A DNA stretch of 64,000 bases, taken from Macrolepiota albuminosa. Taxonomy: Eukaryota > Basidiomycota > Agaricomycetes > Agaricales > Agaricaceae. Position 1 is the first letter of the stretch. Every line of letters begins with the position of its first letter. The stretch spans positions 748,580-812,579 of the forward strand of contig JAMWFC010000114.1 in the NCBI GenBank assembly GCA_027475525.1. Reading direction: 5' to 3'. Positions 1 through 11,922 of this stretch are shown piece after piece. Below the pieces are notes generated by a model. The model was not told the origin of the DNA. It searched no databases and worked only from the letters and a program-made list of their open reading frames with translations. Made by a program: the position numbers and the translations under genes.

Positions 1-115
1 AGTATTGGGGTTTCTAAATGCGTCCAAATTTGAATCATTCTCGTCTCCGTCCTCATATGCACGGGATTCGGAGAAAGAGAATCGATCTGTTGCGAGCTCG
101 ATCAAGGATATACCA

Positions 116-269
116 AGAGACCATACGTCTGATTTTACGGAGTACTCCGCGCCTTGGATGCGCTCTGGCTGTGGGTTGGGTGCTTGAGCATGAGAGACCA
201 TACGTCTGATTTTACGGAGTACTCCGCGCCTTGGATGCGCTCTGGCTGTGGGTTGGGTGCTTGAGCATG
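116..269. repeat. exact 77-bp tandem duplication (likely k-mer assembly artefact)
   Basis: Bases 116-192 are repeated without mismatch as 193-269. The unit covers the MAPKK subdomain IX exon and its upstream intron end. Removing one copy restores the reading ...[14 protein letters not shown] in the kinase. Confidence 0.9.
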
Positions 270-371
270 GAACAAAGGCATATAGGGGACAAAACATGGC
301 TGACGCTCATATATATCGAAGTTCCAGCGAAGGTGTTCGCGATGGAGTCAATGAGCTCTCCCGATACACCG

Positions 372-525
372 AAATTGCAGAGTTTGATCTCGCCTTCTGA
401 GTTGAACAGGATGTTCGAAGGTTTTATGTCTACGTCAGCAATCAGTCAAAATTGCAGAGTTTGATCTCGCCTTCTGAGTTGAACAGGATGTTCGAAGGTT
501 TTATGTCTACGTCAGCAATCAGTCA
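372..525. repeat. exact 77-bp tandem duplication (likely k-mer assembly artefact)
   Basis: Bases 372-448 equal 449-525 without mismatch. The unit holds the DIKPSN exon start and its intron acceptor. Removing one copy joins ...KLCNFGVSG in frame. Confidence 0.9.
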
Positions 526-1305
526 GTTAGGTGTAAAAATCTATCTATAAACGATAAAGCATACCTCGATGAATGATCCGATGGACATCATACAGATACA
601 TCAACCCTTGTAGCACAACATATGCAAGCTGCCGCACAACACGGATATCAATAACACCATGCATCTTCAAAATTGAATCAAAGGACCCTTATCCATGAAT
701 TCCATACATATACAGATATTTGGTTCAGACAAAAATGCACTATAAGTCGAGATGATATACGGCGACTTGCACAAATGCATGATCTGCAGCTCACGCAGGA
801 TTTGTTTTTGTACCGAGGGTTTCGCATCAATCAGCACAATCTAAGATTATAATATCATCAAGGTTTTGCTAATCCAAACGTCGCTAACCTTCTTCGCCAT
901 GATGGTCCCGGTCGGTACGTGTTTAACTTTCATGACGCTTCCTCCGTTTCCCTGTCCCAATTGCGCAAGGTTCTTGAGATCAGCATTCTTCAAGTCGGTA
1001 ATCTCAACAGGCGCTGCCGAATCAAGTTCCATCTTTGCCAATGTCGCATGTATAAGTGCACTATGTCTTCCAGAATTCACAGCAGAGTCTACGGCCGGAG
1101 ATAAGAACCCCAGTACAGGCGCAGCACCGCCGAGCGGCAGTGGCCGGCGCTTTGGGGGTAAGGGCTGTGGACCGAGAGGGCGCTTTGTTGAATTAGGAAC
1201 ATGAAGTAGAGAGGCGCCAGTAAGTACCAGAGGAGTAAGCGATGGCTGCTCTACGGGAATTCGGAGAGCTTTAAAGTTGCGTTTTGTATGCAGGGGAGTA
1301 GACAT

Positions 1306-1905
1306 GTCCGGAGAATAGAATACTACTTCAGTCTAGCTTTTGTATTCTACTGAGTGCATTTGGGAGCCATAGATATGGATCGTCTTACCCTGGAATACTA
1401 GGCTGATACACCAACCTTGACCTGGGCGCTGTTGTTAATCGTCTGGTACAGTAACGTGCCTGCCCACAAATAAAGTGTGGATACGATTGAAGTACAATAG
1501 GACAGTTTTGGAAGAAGCTCACTGGTGCTGTTAAGTTGGCCGTGCTGCGATGCAGAGAAAGCAAAACAGTGACGCACCCACGAAAATGATACGATATTCA
1601 ATTTATGTCGCAATGTCATAATGGCACATCCAGTTAATCAATGTTGATCCATGTAAGTACATGTGAGACAAAGATGAGAATTTATTGATGCGATCATTGA
1701 TAATCCGCGATTCACCGCTGGGGCTAACAATTTCACAGCAAGGGTTTCTTATCTTTCGGATTTCCACTCATCACCTTTTGTTAGCAGATATGCTCTCCGA
1801 ACAACTTCCAATAACATTCTCCTGTATTTGCACTTAAAGCCAACCAGCCCCATGCAAGATGATATACACGACGTTGATTGTACATTGACTTTACAAGATG
1901 AATTA
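1306..1905. other. intergenic, no gene recognised
   Basis: This is the stretch between the kinase start and the Ty3 element. It would contain the kinase promoter. I see no conserved protein, RNA or repeat in it. Confidence 0.5.
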
Positions 1906-1910
1906 TGTGC
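1906..1910. other. 5-bp target-site duplication of the Ty3 element
   Basis: TGTGC lies directly before the 5' LTR and is repeated at 7664-7668 directly after the 3' LTR. Five base pairs is the usual size for Ty3-type integrases. It shows that the whole element inserted as one unit here. Confidence 0.85.
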
Positions 1911-2165
1911 TGTAATCCTAGGATTACGACTCCTATAGCTATGTCATTATATCTGCCACCTACCTACTTACCTACGTCATCTAGATCCGCGACATATAAC
2001 CCCGACTTCTCGCAAAGGGGGGCTTCCTGGCTTTTTCCTTTCTCTTTGATATTCTTAGTCTCCTTAATTCTGTGTATGCGTACTCAGTGCTACTCCCTGT
2101 CAGAATATAGCGAGGTCCTGTTTATTGGCTGTGTCAGTCTCAGTGAGGACTGTAAACGTCCTACA
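1911..2165 (+). repeat. 5' LTR of the Ty3 element
   Basis: It begins TGTAATCCTAGG and ends CGTCCTACA. Compared with the 3' LTR it carries TpG or CpA at six positions where the 3' copy has CpG. It also lacks one TTA of the ATTATTAT run. Confidence 0.95.
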
Positions 2166-2518
2166 CTTTTTTTTAAACATCGACCTCCGACTATCCTTCG
2201 TTTGATTCTTGTTTTGAAAAACGTTGACTTTTTCCTTTCATCTGTACTGTCCTTTTTTTCCTACATCAACACTGGTATCTTTCCAAGCTGTCTCGAACGC
2301 CCTCGACCCCTGTTCCGTTGACAACCCGCAGCCATGCATGAAGAAAGACCGAGCTCTCTTCGCCTTTAACCGTCTTATCGACCACAGAGGAAAATTCGCC
2401 TAGCTTGAACGTAAGATCGAGCTCCTTGGGTACGGAAACTCCTGCCCCACGGACTGGGCGGAAACGCGCGATCTCTTCTGACAGCTCCTTGTCCTCTCCG
2501 GTACCTATCTGTCGCATA

Positions 2519-5500
2519 ATGTCTACAGCCACAGAATCAGGTCCCAAGCAGGCAACTGTGGAGGACCAATATACAAAACCGCCTGTATTGACTGAAGGGA
2601 ATCTTACCTCTGAGATCACGAAAGACTACGAGACCGCTTGCAGGGATTTTTTTGACACTAAAGAGATTGAGGAGGGAGATCAGGTCAGGCGCCTGTTGGT
2701 GGGGATCAAGGATCATAGGATGCGTGATTGGATCTTCAGACAACGCGACGTTATTGTTAAACTATCTTTTGACGACTTCATGAAAGAGATTCGCTCTAAA
2801 TATCTGCTGCCTGATTGGGAACCGAAGGTCCGTATCCGCATCCTGTCCGCCAATTTTAATCACAAGAAGCAATCCTTCTGGGATTTCGCGTCTTACTTGC
2901 AAAAACAAAACTCCCTCTTGCTCGGTACATCGTCTCATTTCAAATTCGACAAATTGCGCACTCAGATTGAAGCTAAACTTGATTCCGCACTCTCTGTTCT
3001 CTATTTCGAACGTAATCTAGACAAAACCACAGACTTTCATGCATGGCTTAACAGTATTCGACTCATTGACGAAACGCGTCGACAGTTGGAAAAACGCGCT
3101 AGGGAAATAGCGGATGAAGTCTTTCGACAGTCGAAGAAGCCGGTCATGGCTTCTAATAGGATGAACTCAGCTACTTTATCAAATCTGGCGACATCGACGA
3201 AAGGCATCAGACTACTGTCCCTGACCGAGGAGGAGAAGCGATTGCTACGGGATAATAGTGGTTGTTTCCGGTGCCATCGCCTGTTTGTGTCGTGCCGCAC
3301 TAGCAATTGTGTTGAACCTTTTCCCGATGCGTCGAAATACCAAACATGGACGCAGGCACGCATTGATGCTGTTAAAGCATCTGGTGCAAGAGCCTCTCGA
3401 CCTGCAGCCACGGTGACACCCATGGTGACGCAAACGACTACTGCCACGGTGGCCACGGTTCTTCCCCGGTCTCTGGATGTGCAAGCCACGATAGAACTGG
3501 TTGAGTCTGACTCTGACTCGGACTACGAGGTGAGCACGATTCCTTTAACTGCTCCTCACTTGATCTGGTCGGGATCCATTGCGGGCCCGAATACCGACTT
3601 TCTGATTACTGTCCCAATGTTACTGGATGATGGCTCACACATAGTCTTGATCGATTCAGGATTAGTTGACCGTCTGGGATTACATCGCTTCCGTCTTAAA
3701 GAACCGCTGTCTGTTAATGTTGCTATGGTGAATGAGAAGAAAGAAACGGCAACTGTCTTGCCGGAATACTGTAAGATTACTGTAACGTCTACAGATCATA
3801 GTTGGGTTTCGAATACTGTACGTGCTGTCATAGCGCCAAACTTGTGTGCGCCAGTCATTCTGGGTTTGCCGTTTTTAAAGTACAATAAAATTGTAATTAA
3901 TCATGATTGTGGCACAGTTATAGATAAACAGACTATGTATGACTTGATGAATGCTACACCACCGGTGATTAAGACAATCAAGTGTTATATACCAATGCGA
4001 ACAAAGTTTAAAAAGACCTTAGCACAGAGAAAAGAGCTTCTGCAGGAGCTCAAGGCAGTGTATGCTGCTAGACGTAGTCGTATGGGACGCCTCGGTTTGT
4101 TTGAAAGTGTGAGAGAAATTAATGTGGTTGCGGTGATAGTCTCGTGGATAGAGCAATTGGCAACAGAGGAGACGCTGCTCCAATGCGATCGTCGCATGAA
4201 GGAAGAATTTCAGGACGTTTTTAAGCCCATTGCAAATGTACAAGATCTGCCACGGAACGTAATGGCTGAGATCCGGTTAAAAGAGGCTAACCACACAATA
4301 AAGATGCGATTGTACCAATGTCCCCGGAAGTATTGTGATGCCTGGAAAATGCTGATAGACGAGCATTTAGACGCAGGGCGTATTCAGCCGTCCTCATCCC
4401 AGTTTGCTTCTCCGGCATTCCTCATTCCCAAAGCAGACCCCACGGCACTGCCGAGGTGGGTAAATGACTACAGGGCATTGAACGCTGCGACTGTCCCAGA
4501 TAATCACCCCATTCCTCGAGTGGAGGACATTTTGCACGATTGCGCAAAAGGAAAATTCTTTGCAGCAATTGACTTGACAAATGCCTTTTTCCAGACGCCG
4601 ATGCATCCGGACCATGTGCATTTGACCGTGGTGTCAATACCTTTTGGTCTATACAAATGGCTCGTAATGCCAATGGGATTGTGGAATGCCCCTGCAATCC
4701 AACAGCGAAGGGTAACAGCAGCGTTGCGGGAATTCATCGGTAAAATTTGTCATGTATATTTGGACGATATTGTTATCTGGTCTGACACACTAGAAGAGCA
4801 TCATGAAGACGTCTGTCATGTGCTGCAAGCTTTACGCAATGCTCACATGTTTGTTAATGAAAAGAAATCTCTTCTGTATCGTACCAGTATTGACTTCCTC
4901 GGACATCACATCTCTGCAGCGGGTATCGAAGCAGACAATAAGAAAGTAGACCGGATACTGTCGTGGCCGACTCCTTGCTCCGTGAAAGAAGTGCGGTCTT
5001 TCTTGGGACTTGTCAGGTACATCGCCGTCTTTCTGCCTAACCTAGTGGAACATACGCGGGTGTTACATGCATTGACGACACATGATTGTGAAACTGATTT
5101 TCCGACGTGGACACAACAACATCAGAGGGCTTTTGAGGCCGTCAAGGCCTTAGTAATTGGTCGTGATTGTCTTACGACTATCGATCATAAGGATAGTACA
5201 AAAACAATATTTGTTACAACAGACGCAAGTGACTTTCGGTCAGGCAGGGTGCTGTCATTTGGTGAAACGTGGGAGACTGCAAGGCCCGTCGCCTTTGAAA
5301 GTCAAACATTCAAGGGTGCAGAGCTTAATTATCCTGTCCACAAAAAGGAAATGTTAGCGATTGTTCGTGCATTAAAGAAGTGGAGAGCGGACCTTTTCGG
5401 AACATGTTTTGTGCTCTTTACGGATCATAAAACTTTACTGAATTTTGAGGGACAAAGAGATTTGTCGCAAAGGCAGGCCAGGTGGATGGAATTCTTGTCG

Positions 5501-7255
5501 CAATTCGATTGCAAGATGGTTTACATAAGGGGGGAAGACAACACGGTTGCAGATGCCTTGTCCCGACTGCCATATGAATTCCCCAATTCGAAGCCGTCTG
5601 TGGAGAAGGCACACACCCTGCTGGATACAATGCATGACGATGATCTCATTTCAGAATGCATAGCTGCTGTATTACCTGTGGGGAGCCACTCTCCCTTTGA
5701 GGCTGTGGTTTCGCTGACACACACAACGGTGACAGAGTCTGTATGTGCCGCTGTACACACGTCCTCCGTGACAATAGATGAGAATTTGCTCAACAATCTA
5801 CGGAGCGGTTATATATCAGACCCGTGGTGCCAAAAGTTGAAAAGTGCTGCGCGAGGAATATCTTCGTTGGTGGAAAGAGACGGTTTGTGGTTCCTGGGGT
5901 CAAGGCTATTGGTGCCACGAGCAGGGGACATTCGAGAAAGACTATTCAGGCTGGCCCACGACTCTCTTGGGCATTTCGGTTTTGAGAAGGCATATAACGT
6001 GCTACGAGAGTCATTTTACTGGCCTAGTATGCGTCGTGATCTGGAATTAGGTTATATTCCAGCATGCGCGGAATGCCAGAGGTATAAATCACCATCTGCA
6101 CGTCCAATGGGACCCTTACATCCTCTGCCTATACCGGACGGTCGGTGTGAATCCATAGCAATGGATTTTGTGGGACCATTACCAGAGGACGAGGGGTTCA
6201 ATTGCATATTATCGATCACTGATTGATTACATTCTGACATCCGTATCATACCGACACGCATTGACCTCACCGCACCCCAGCTGGCAGAGTTGTTTTTCGA
6301 CCACTGGTACTGTGAAAATGGTTTGCCTCAGGATATCGTGTGTGACCGGGATAAGCTGTTTATTTCGAAATTCTGGAAACATTTAACGAAACTAATTGGG
6401 GTAAAAGTTAAGATGTCTACGGCGTATCATCCAGAGACAGACGGCGTGAGCGAACGCTCAAATAAAACAATCGTGCAGGTGTTGCGTTTCCACATAGACC
6501 GTAGTCAAAAGGGGTGGGCTAGAGCGTTGCCTCGCGTGCGTTTTGACATCATGAATACCGTCAACAAATCAACAGGTTATTCACCCTTTCAACTGCGGAT
6601 GGGGCGAAGCCCAAGGGTGATCCCGGCTCTCGTACCGCGTGTGGAACCAGTAACCCCAGAAGAAGAGACAGCTCGTAATGTCATCGCACGCCTCACGACG
6701 GACACCTTGACGGCGCAGGACAATTTGTTGCAGGCGAAAATGCAGCAGGCCGCTCAGGCCAACAAAACCCGAGCGGACGATTGTCAATTTAAAGTGGGCG
6801 ACCGTGTGTTGATCTGTACAAAAGACAGGCGGCGACTGTATAAGAAAAAGGGACAGAAGAGAGTGGCAAAATTAATGCCAAGGTACGACGGCCCTTTCGT
6901 AGTGACTGGTGTCAACGCCAAATCATCCAATGTCACGGTGTTTCGACCGAATGACCCGGACGCATATGGGCAATATCATACATCGAAACTACTTTTCTAC
7001 AATGAAAACGACGCTTTACTCTTCCCAACACGTACATTCGAGGAACCGGGACCAGTATTCGCTCCGGATACGGGCCTCGAAGAACATTTCGTGGATAAGA
7101 TCGTGGATTCTCTGCGGCGCGGAAAGGGTTGGCAATATTTGGTGCGTTTTCGGGGTTTTGGACCAGAGCACGACGAATGGAAGTCTGGCAAAGAACTCGC
7201 GAATAATCAGGCGCTCGATACATGGTTGGCAGGGACGGGTCAAGGGGAAAAGTAA
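2519..7255 (+). pseudogene. Ty3 Gag-Pol polyprotein with one in-frame stop
   Basis: I start at ATG 2519 (MSTATESG), the first ATG in frame. From there 1578 codons run to the TAA at 7253-7255 with one interruption, TGA 6224-6226. In order they encode Gag, a degenerate zinc knuckle (CFRCHRLFVSCRTSNC, with Cys where His is expected), an aspartic protease (LIDSG), reverse transcriptase with YLDD near residue 747, RNase H starting TTDASD, an H2C2 integrase finger (AHDSLGHFG...ACAEC), the DDE core (MDFVGPLP, CDRDKLF, SERSNK) and a chromodomain ending in the last 60 residues. The stop sits in the integrase core at ...LSITD-stop-LHSD, where related proteins have Arg. CGA-to-TGA by one C-to-T change explains it. 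Without readthrough no integrase is made, so this copy is probably inactive. The frame is otherwise intact. Confidence 0.92.
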
Positions 7256-7393
7256 CTCATTCTCTTTCGTCATGTTCCCGCCACCGGTAGCTTTTCCCAC
7301 CGGGTTTTTAACGCACCCGCGTGAGCGGTTTGATTTACTACTAACATTTTTCCCGACCTTTTTCTCTTTCGTTTACGGCGCCTTTTTTTTGTG

Positions 7394-7405
7394 GATGGGG
7401 AGGGG
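7394..7405 (+). other. polypurine tract of the Ty3 element
   Basis: The G-rich run GATGGGGAGGGG ends exactly at the first base of the 3' LTR. This is the position and composition expected for the plus-strand primer site. Confidence 0.7.
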
Positions 7406-7663
7406 TGTAATCCTAGGATTACGACTCCTATAGCTACGTCATTATTATATCCGCCACCTACCTACTTACCTACGTCATCTAGATCCGCGACATATAACCC
7501 CGACTTCTCGCAAAGGGGGGCTTCCTGGCTTTTTCCTTTCCCTTCGATATTCTTAGTCTCCTTAATTCTGTGTACGCGTACTCAGTGCTACTCGCTGTCG
7601 GAATATAGCGAGGTCCTGTTTATTGGCTGTGTCGGTCTCAGTGAGGACTGTAAACGTCCTACA
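7406..7663 (+). repeat. 3' LTR of the Ty3 element
   Basis: It is near-identical to 1911-2165 with TG...CA ends and is followed by the TGTGC duplication. It retains CpG at the six sites lost from the 5' copy. Confidence 0.95.
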
Positions 7664-7668
7664 TGTGC

Positions 7669-9913
7669 ATAGCCGTACCATTCATTTAAGGTCAAGATAT
7701 CTGATGCCCACTTCTCATTCTTTACGCTCCTGGGCTGAGCAACCACTTTATCACAGTGAATACTCAACCATCTTCCTAATCTGATAGGTATAAAGGAGAA
7801 CATTGATAATTGACCCAGCAATGTAGCCATATCTATTGTAATATTCTACGAGGCACCCATGGAAAACTCAGCCATACGAGTCTATCTTCACCGCATCGGT
7901 TGCATCCAGTTTGAAGTCCCTGTAGCAGGTTCAACTAGTATCGGCTGGCCCAAAGCTGCTTCATGAAGCAAACGATCTGGTTGCTTTGGGACTGATGTCC
8001 TCTGGGATGCGGCCTTTCAGACTTGTACCGGGCTCTACCATGCGTGATCATCAAAAGTCTGATTGATATTACGCTGGTCTTGTTACCGGAAGAAACGGAC
8101 ACACCGCTGCGGTTAGGTCCCGCCTTCCTGGTCTTTATGCGTTTCTTCTCCCTGCCTTGAGATCATTATAGTCATCCTTGAACGACGAATTTATCCCATT
8201 AGCACCTGAAAAACCCTTTCTCATGGCCCTATTATCCTCATTTCTGAACATACGAGTCTATACGATGTTGTGTCGGCATCTACGGTACTATGTCAAAAGT
8301 TGATTTACATGTTCTAAACTATCTAACAGGGTACATGGTACAAAAGCGTAAACTCTTAGATGATGATACAATTTTTCCTGCCAATTCTTCAGCAAAGCGC
8401 TAGTGAAGAAAATATCTCACAAATTCCTGACTATGAAGTCAGAGAACTTTTTTGCTTTAGCACTTGATGATTGGTCTTAACGTTGACCACATCCAGGGAA
8501 CTCATGACCTATACTTTGAATTGCGCATAATTTCAAGGACGACTGGCTAAACGATTCTCATCCAGCAATCATAGTGTTACGATCTGACGGATAACAGCCG
8601 AGACACCGCGAGTACTATGGCCAGAGGTAGACAATCTCGCCTTTGGCTATAGGGTCAAAGCAGGAACAATGGACATGAAAAGATACTTATACCGGCTGGC
8701 ACTGTAGCACACCCTCAGCCAATTGAGCATAGACCGAGGGTGAGTACGATACTTTACTCATGGAACGGACATGTTACTTACCATTAGATTAGAACATCTG
8801 TGCATACATCAGGTACGAACTACAAATACAGTCAATTGAGCATAGACTGAGGAACATCTGTGCATACATTAGTGCGACTATCGGGTTCTACTTCTAACAT
8901 CTAGCAAGTACTTGGGGACTATGTACCAATCGATCTTTGCGACTATCAGACGAGCTCCACATTCTACAACTCGGAGCGCGTCAAGTCCATTTACACAAAG
9001 TTTTTGTAATGTCCGAGCTGATGCCATCAAGGCATCCTACCCGACAAGATGAGCGCATTTGATCGTGTAGATTTTTCAATGACTACACCCAATGCTTTTC
9101 TAAATTGATAAGCTGGTAGTGACTGACTGAACATGATGAGGATGGAATATAGACCGTGGGGTCGAATTGGAGGGGGTACATTCACACAGAAAGGACTGGG
9201 ATACATCCGCGAGTCAGAACAGAAAACTGACCCCCAGATGTATGGACAAAACGCAAAGGAAGCAGAAAAAAGGATAGTGCAAAGCAAGAGTTTGTAATGA
9301 AGGCCGAGGTGGGCGAAATAAAAGACAACATACAATCTGTACGACTGACCGAGTCTGCTAGCCAGATATTCTGTTCGAACGACTAGTTGGGGGATAAAAG
9401 TTAGACAACTTCCGGTCACGTCATAGTCACACGTCAAAATACCCCTCCTGCATGACGTGCCTCCATTTCGTTTGTTCCGGGTGTGACCCAATATACCGAA
9501 CGTCTAATGATAATTGTCACCCAACTAAGTCTATTACGAAAGGTCTAATCTTCCTAAGCACGGTGTCCGTACGACGGGCGAGAATCTCTCTGCGTGTAAG
9601 GTTGACAAACTTCGACAGCATTGGGCAACCTTAAATAATCAAGGAAGAGTTTGCGCCATATTTAGACACCTATTTCCCACAACCTCTTGAAAGCCACGGA
9701 ATTTTCTTTACTTCATTTTCCCCCTTATCTCAGTACTAGACTCGTGGTACAATTACTGTGATGCGTTATCAAGCTGAGATGACCAAGGCAACAGTGATGA
9801 GTCAGGCAGCTGACTGATCTATAATTCGAAACAGGCACTTCCTTTCGAATTCGGAGACCGTGATCACCTGCGCTCAGTTCTGACAAATTCGTCTTGGACA
9901 AATTGCAAAGAAA
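7669..9913. other. long intergenic stretch, repeat fragment inside, no gene recognised
   Basis: I recognise no coding gene. Around 8705-8900 short blocks built on CCCTCAG...GACTGAGGG recur with spacing. The same blocks appear near 48040-48200, so this is a remnant of a dispersed repeat, possibly an LTR end. Short open stretches around 7740-7850 and 9030-9490 lack any family signature. Confidence 0.45.
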
Positions 9914-11922
9914 ATGGGCCTTAACGGATGGCACCGTGGCGAGCGTCTGATACACGAAAAGCTTGGGCATAATGACAATTATTCAATTATGTCCCTCTAT
10001 CACCAGATTGGGAACGACCTCCCAGAGGAACACGCTGTCTTCTACACTACGAGGCTTCCATTCCTGCCCGTTGTAACTCTAGATGCATGTAGTCGCCCTT
10101 GGGGATCCATTCTTGCCGGAAGTGATGGAAAGCCAGGTTTTGTCCAAAATTCTCGTTCACATTACAACACCCTGTCTATTAACGCAAAACTTTGGCCGGG
10201 AGAACCGCTGCTCAAAAATGCTGAAACATATAAGGAGGATGGTTCGATGCTGGTAGCTGGAATTGGTGTTGAATACTCGACGCGCCGCAGAAATAAATTC
10301 GCTGGAAAAGTTACAAAGTTGAGAAAGAGCGGTGATGAGATTCATCTCGAGCTTTTGGTTGATGAGGCTTTGGGGTTTGTTCCTTAACCTTTATTTCCTG
10401 ATTTCAAGGTCTTACTCTCGACCTCACAGAAATTGTCCGAAGTATATCGCAATTCGAGACTTCATTCCCAACCCGAACACATCACCGACTATCGTCTCTC
10501 AAAATCTCAACCTCAAATCAAACGATAGACTTCCGGACGAGGCTATATCTCTTATTCTGGAATCTGACACCGTGTTCCTTGGGACAACGTATGCTGCGCT
10601 AGCCGATGAATCGTCGCATTTTCCCTCTCACCTCGGTATGAACCAACGTGGAGGACGGAAGGGCTTCATCCGTGTTCTTCCTTCCAACGGTCGAACAATT
10701 GTATTTCCGGACTTCTCAGGTATGCCTGAATCCTCGCTGTTGTGTAGACCATCAACATTTGGCAGGTAATCGCTTCATGACCTCCCTCGGTAACATCGAA
10801 GCTACCCCACTCGCTTCCCTTACCTTTATCTCCTTCTCCGATGGCTCCATTCTCTATGTGACTGGGGTCGCTAGCAACCTCATTGGTGCCGCCGCCCAGC
10901 GCGTCATGCCACTACACGCTCAAAATGCCCTGACAACTATCCATGTCACCGGTTTCAGTCTTGTTGCAGACGCTCTTCCAGTTCGCCAACGTCTTGGCTC
11001 TACACCAATATCTAGCCCCTACAGTCCACCTGTCCGCTTTCTAGCAGAAGAGCCAGGCGTAACGATGAGGATGGACGGCACAACTGTACTCCTCGTAAAA
11101 GTTGAGATGCACAGTCCGACTATCGCAACGTTCTCATGGGCTTCGTCACAAAGACTCGACATCTTGCCTGGGCAGGCAGCGATCTTGGATTTTACACCCC
11201 TTTTGGGTGCGCGAGGGTACCAGCACATGGCTCCCTTTGAACCCACATCCGTCAACGATGATCGTATCCGGACATGGACCGTGTCTTCCAACAGCGACAA
11301 CGGAACGTTCTCCCTGACAATGCGCGAAAAGCCTGGCGGTGCAGTGACGGGCGCATTGTTTAATATTGCAAGGAGACTTCAGGATGTTAGACCAGAACTT
11401 CTGAAGGATGCTCGACCGATGGGTTTGAGTGTAGGGCTCGTAGGCGTGACTGGTGACTTTGTCCTTCCGCCTCATCAAACTAAACTTCTCTGGTTCTCAG
11501 GCGGCATCGGTATAACACCCTTCATTGCCATGCTCCGTGGTTTGAACCCGGCGTATGAGTATGATATACGCTTTATCTTGTCCGTCCGCGAGCCTGAGGT
11601 GTTCGTTTCTTTGTTAAGTGAGGCGCTGCAAGGTCGTCGAAGTAAGAGAGGGAAAATTGTGATTGATGTGTTCTCCGAGAAAGATGTTCCGGAATTGGTA
11701 GAGGAAGGCGTGCTACTGCATCAGCATCGAGGACGTCTTTCAAGAAATATGTTGACAGCTTTCACTGGAGAGGATGCGAGGACCTTGGAGAAAGATGTCA
11801 GTCTACAGGAGAGGGAGGCGTATATCTGTGGTCCGCCCGCGTTTGAGGAGACAGTATTGGATTTTTTATCAGACTTGGGCTTGGATAGGATGAAAGTTAG
11901 ACGAGAAGGGTTTCAATTCTAA
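9914..11922 (+). CDS. PNPOx-like flavin domain fused to ferredoxin-reductase-type oxidoreductase
   Basis: Three exons (9914-10374, 10430-10719, 10766-11922) join in phase to 635 residues. The N-terminal half begins GWHRGERLIHEKLG and contains FVQNSRSHYNTLS and EYSTRRRNKFAG, as in pyridoxamine-phosphate-oxidase-like flavin domains of fungal redox fusions. The C-terminal half is a ferredoxin-NADP reductase module: a flavin-binding RTWTVSS, the nucleotide loop SGGIGITPF, and CGPPAFEE near the end. No 2Fe-2S cluster domain and no signal peptide are visible, so a soluble cytosolic or organellar NAD(P)H-dependent flavin oxidoreductase is likely. The substrate is unknown. The intron boundaries rest on phase and splice consensus, not on transcripts. 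Confidence 0.85.

Larger units (their letters stand above)
1..1305 (-). pseudogene. STE7-like MAP kinase kinase, probable decaying paralogue, cut by window start
   Basis: Reading leftwards from ATG 1305-1303, the protein has a disordered proline-rich N-terminus and then the MAPKK glycine loop (LGQGNGGSVMKV) with the MAKK lysine. Phase-consistent introns are 841-888, 507-564 and 246-304. Later exons show the catalytic loop HRDIKPSN, an activation segment ending [16 protein letters not shown], and [14 protein letters not shown]. The C-lobe runs off the window. Two defects are visible. After MEFMDKG near position 690 one G is missing, which shifts the frame. The magnesium-binding DFG motif reads NFG (AAT for GAT). 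Two 77-bp tandem copies (116-269, 372-525) also break the frame, but these look like assembly artefacts. MAPKKs of this family normally phosphorylate a MAP kinase in pheromone or filamentation signalling. The NFG change makes an active kinase unlikely. Family assignment is confident; pseudogene status is inferred and the frameshift could be a base-call error. Confidence 0.8.
1911..7663 (+). mobile_element. complete Ty3/gypsy chromovirus LTR retrotransposon
   Basis: The element is 5753 bp with LTRs of 255 bp (1911-2165) and 258 bp (7406-7663), TG...CA ends and a TGTGC target duplication. Domain order is Gag, protease, RT, RNase H, integrase and a C-terminal chromodomain, which defines the chromovirus branch of Ty3. 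All enzymatic domains are present in one frame, interrupted once by TGA. The LTRs differ at eight substitutions plus one 3-bp indel, so the insertion is not brand new. Confidence 0.95.

Noticed and set aside
7740..7850. Minus-strand hydrophobic reading (VEYYNRYGYIAGSIINVLLY) that recalls a P-type ATPase membrane segment
   Set aside because: Too short, no flanking conserved motif, and the plus strand gives equally suggestive short matches. I could not support a gene fragment.
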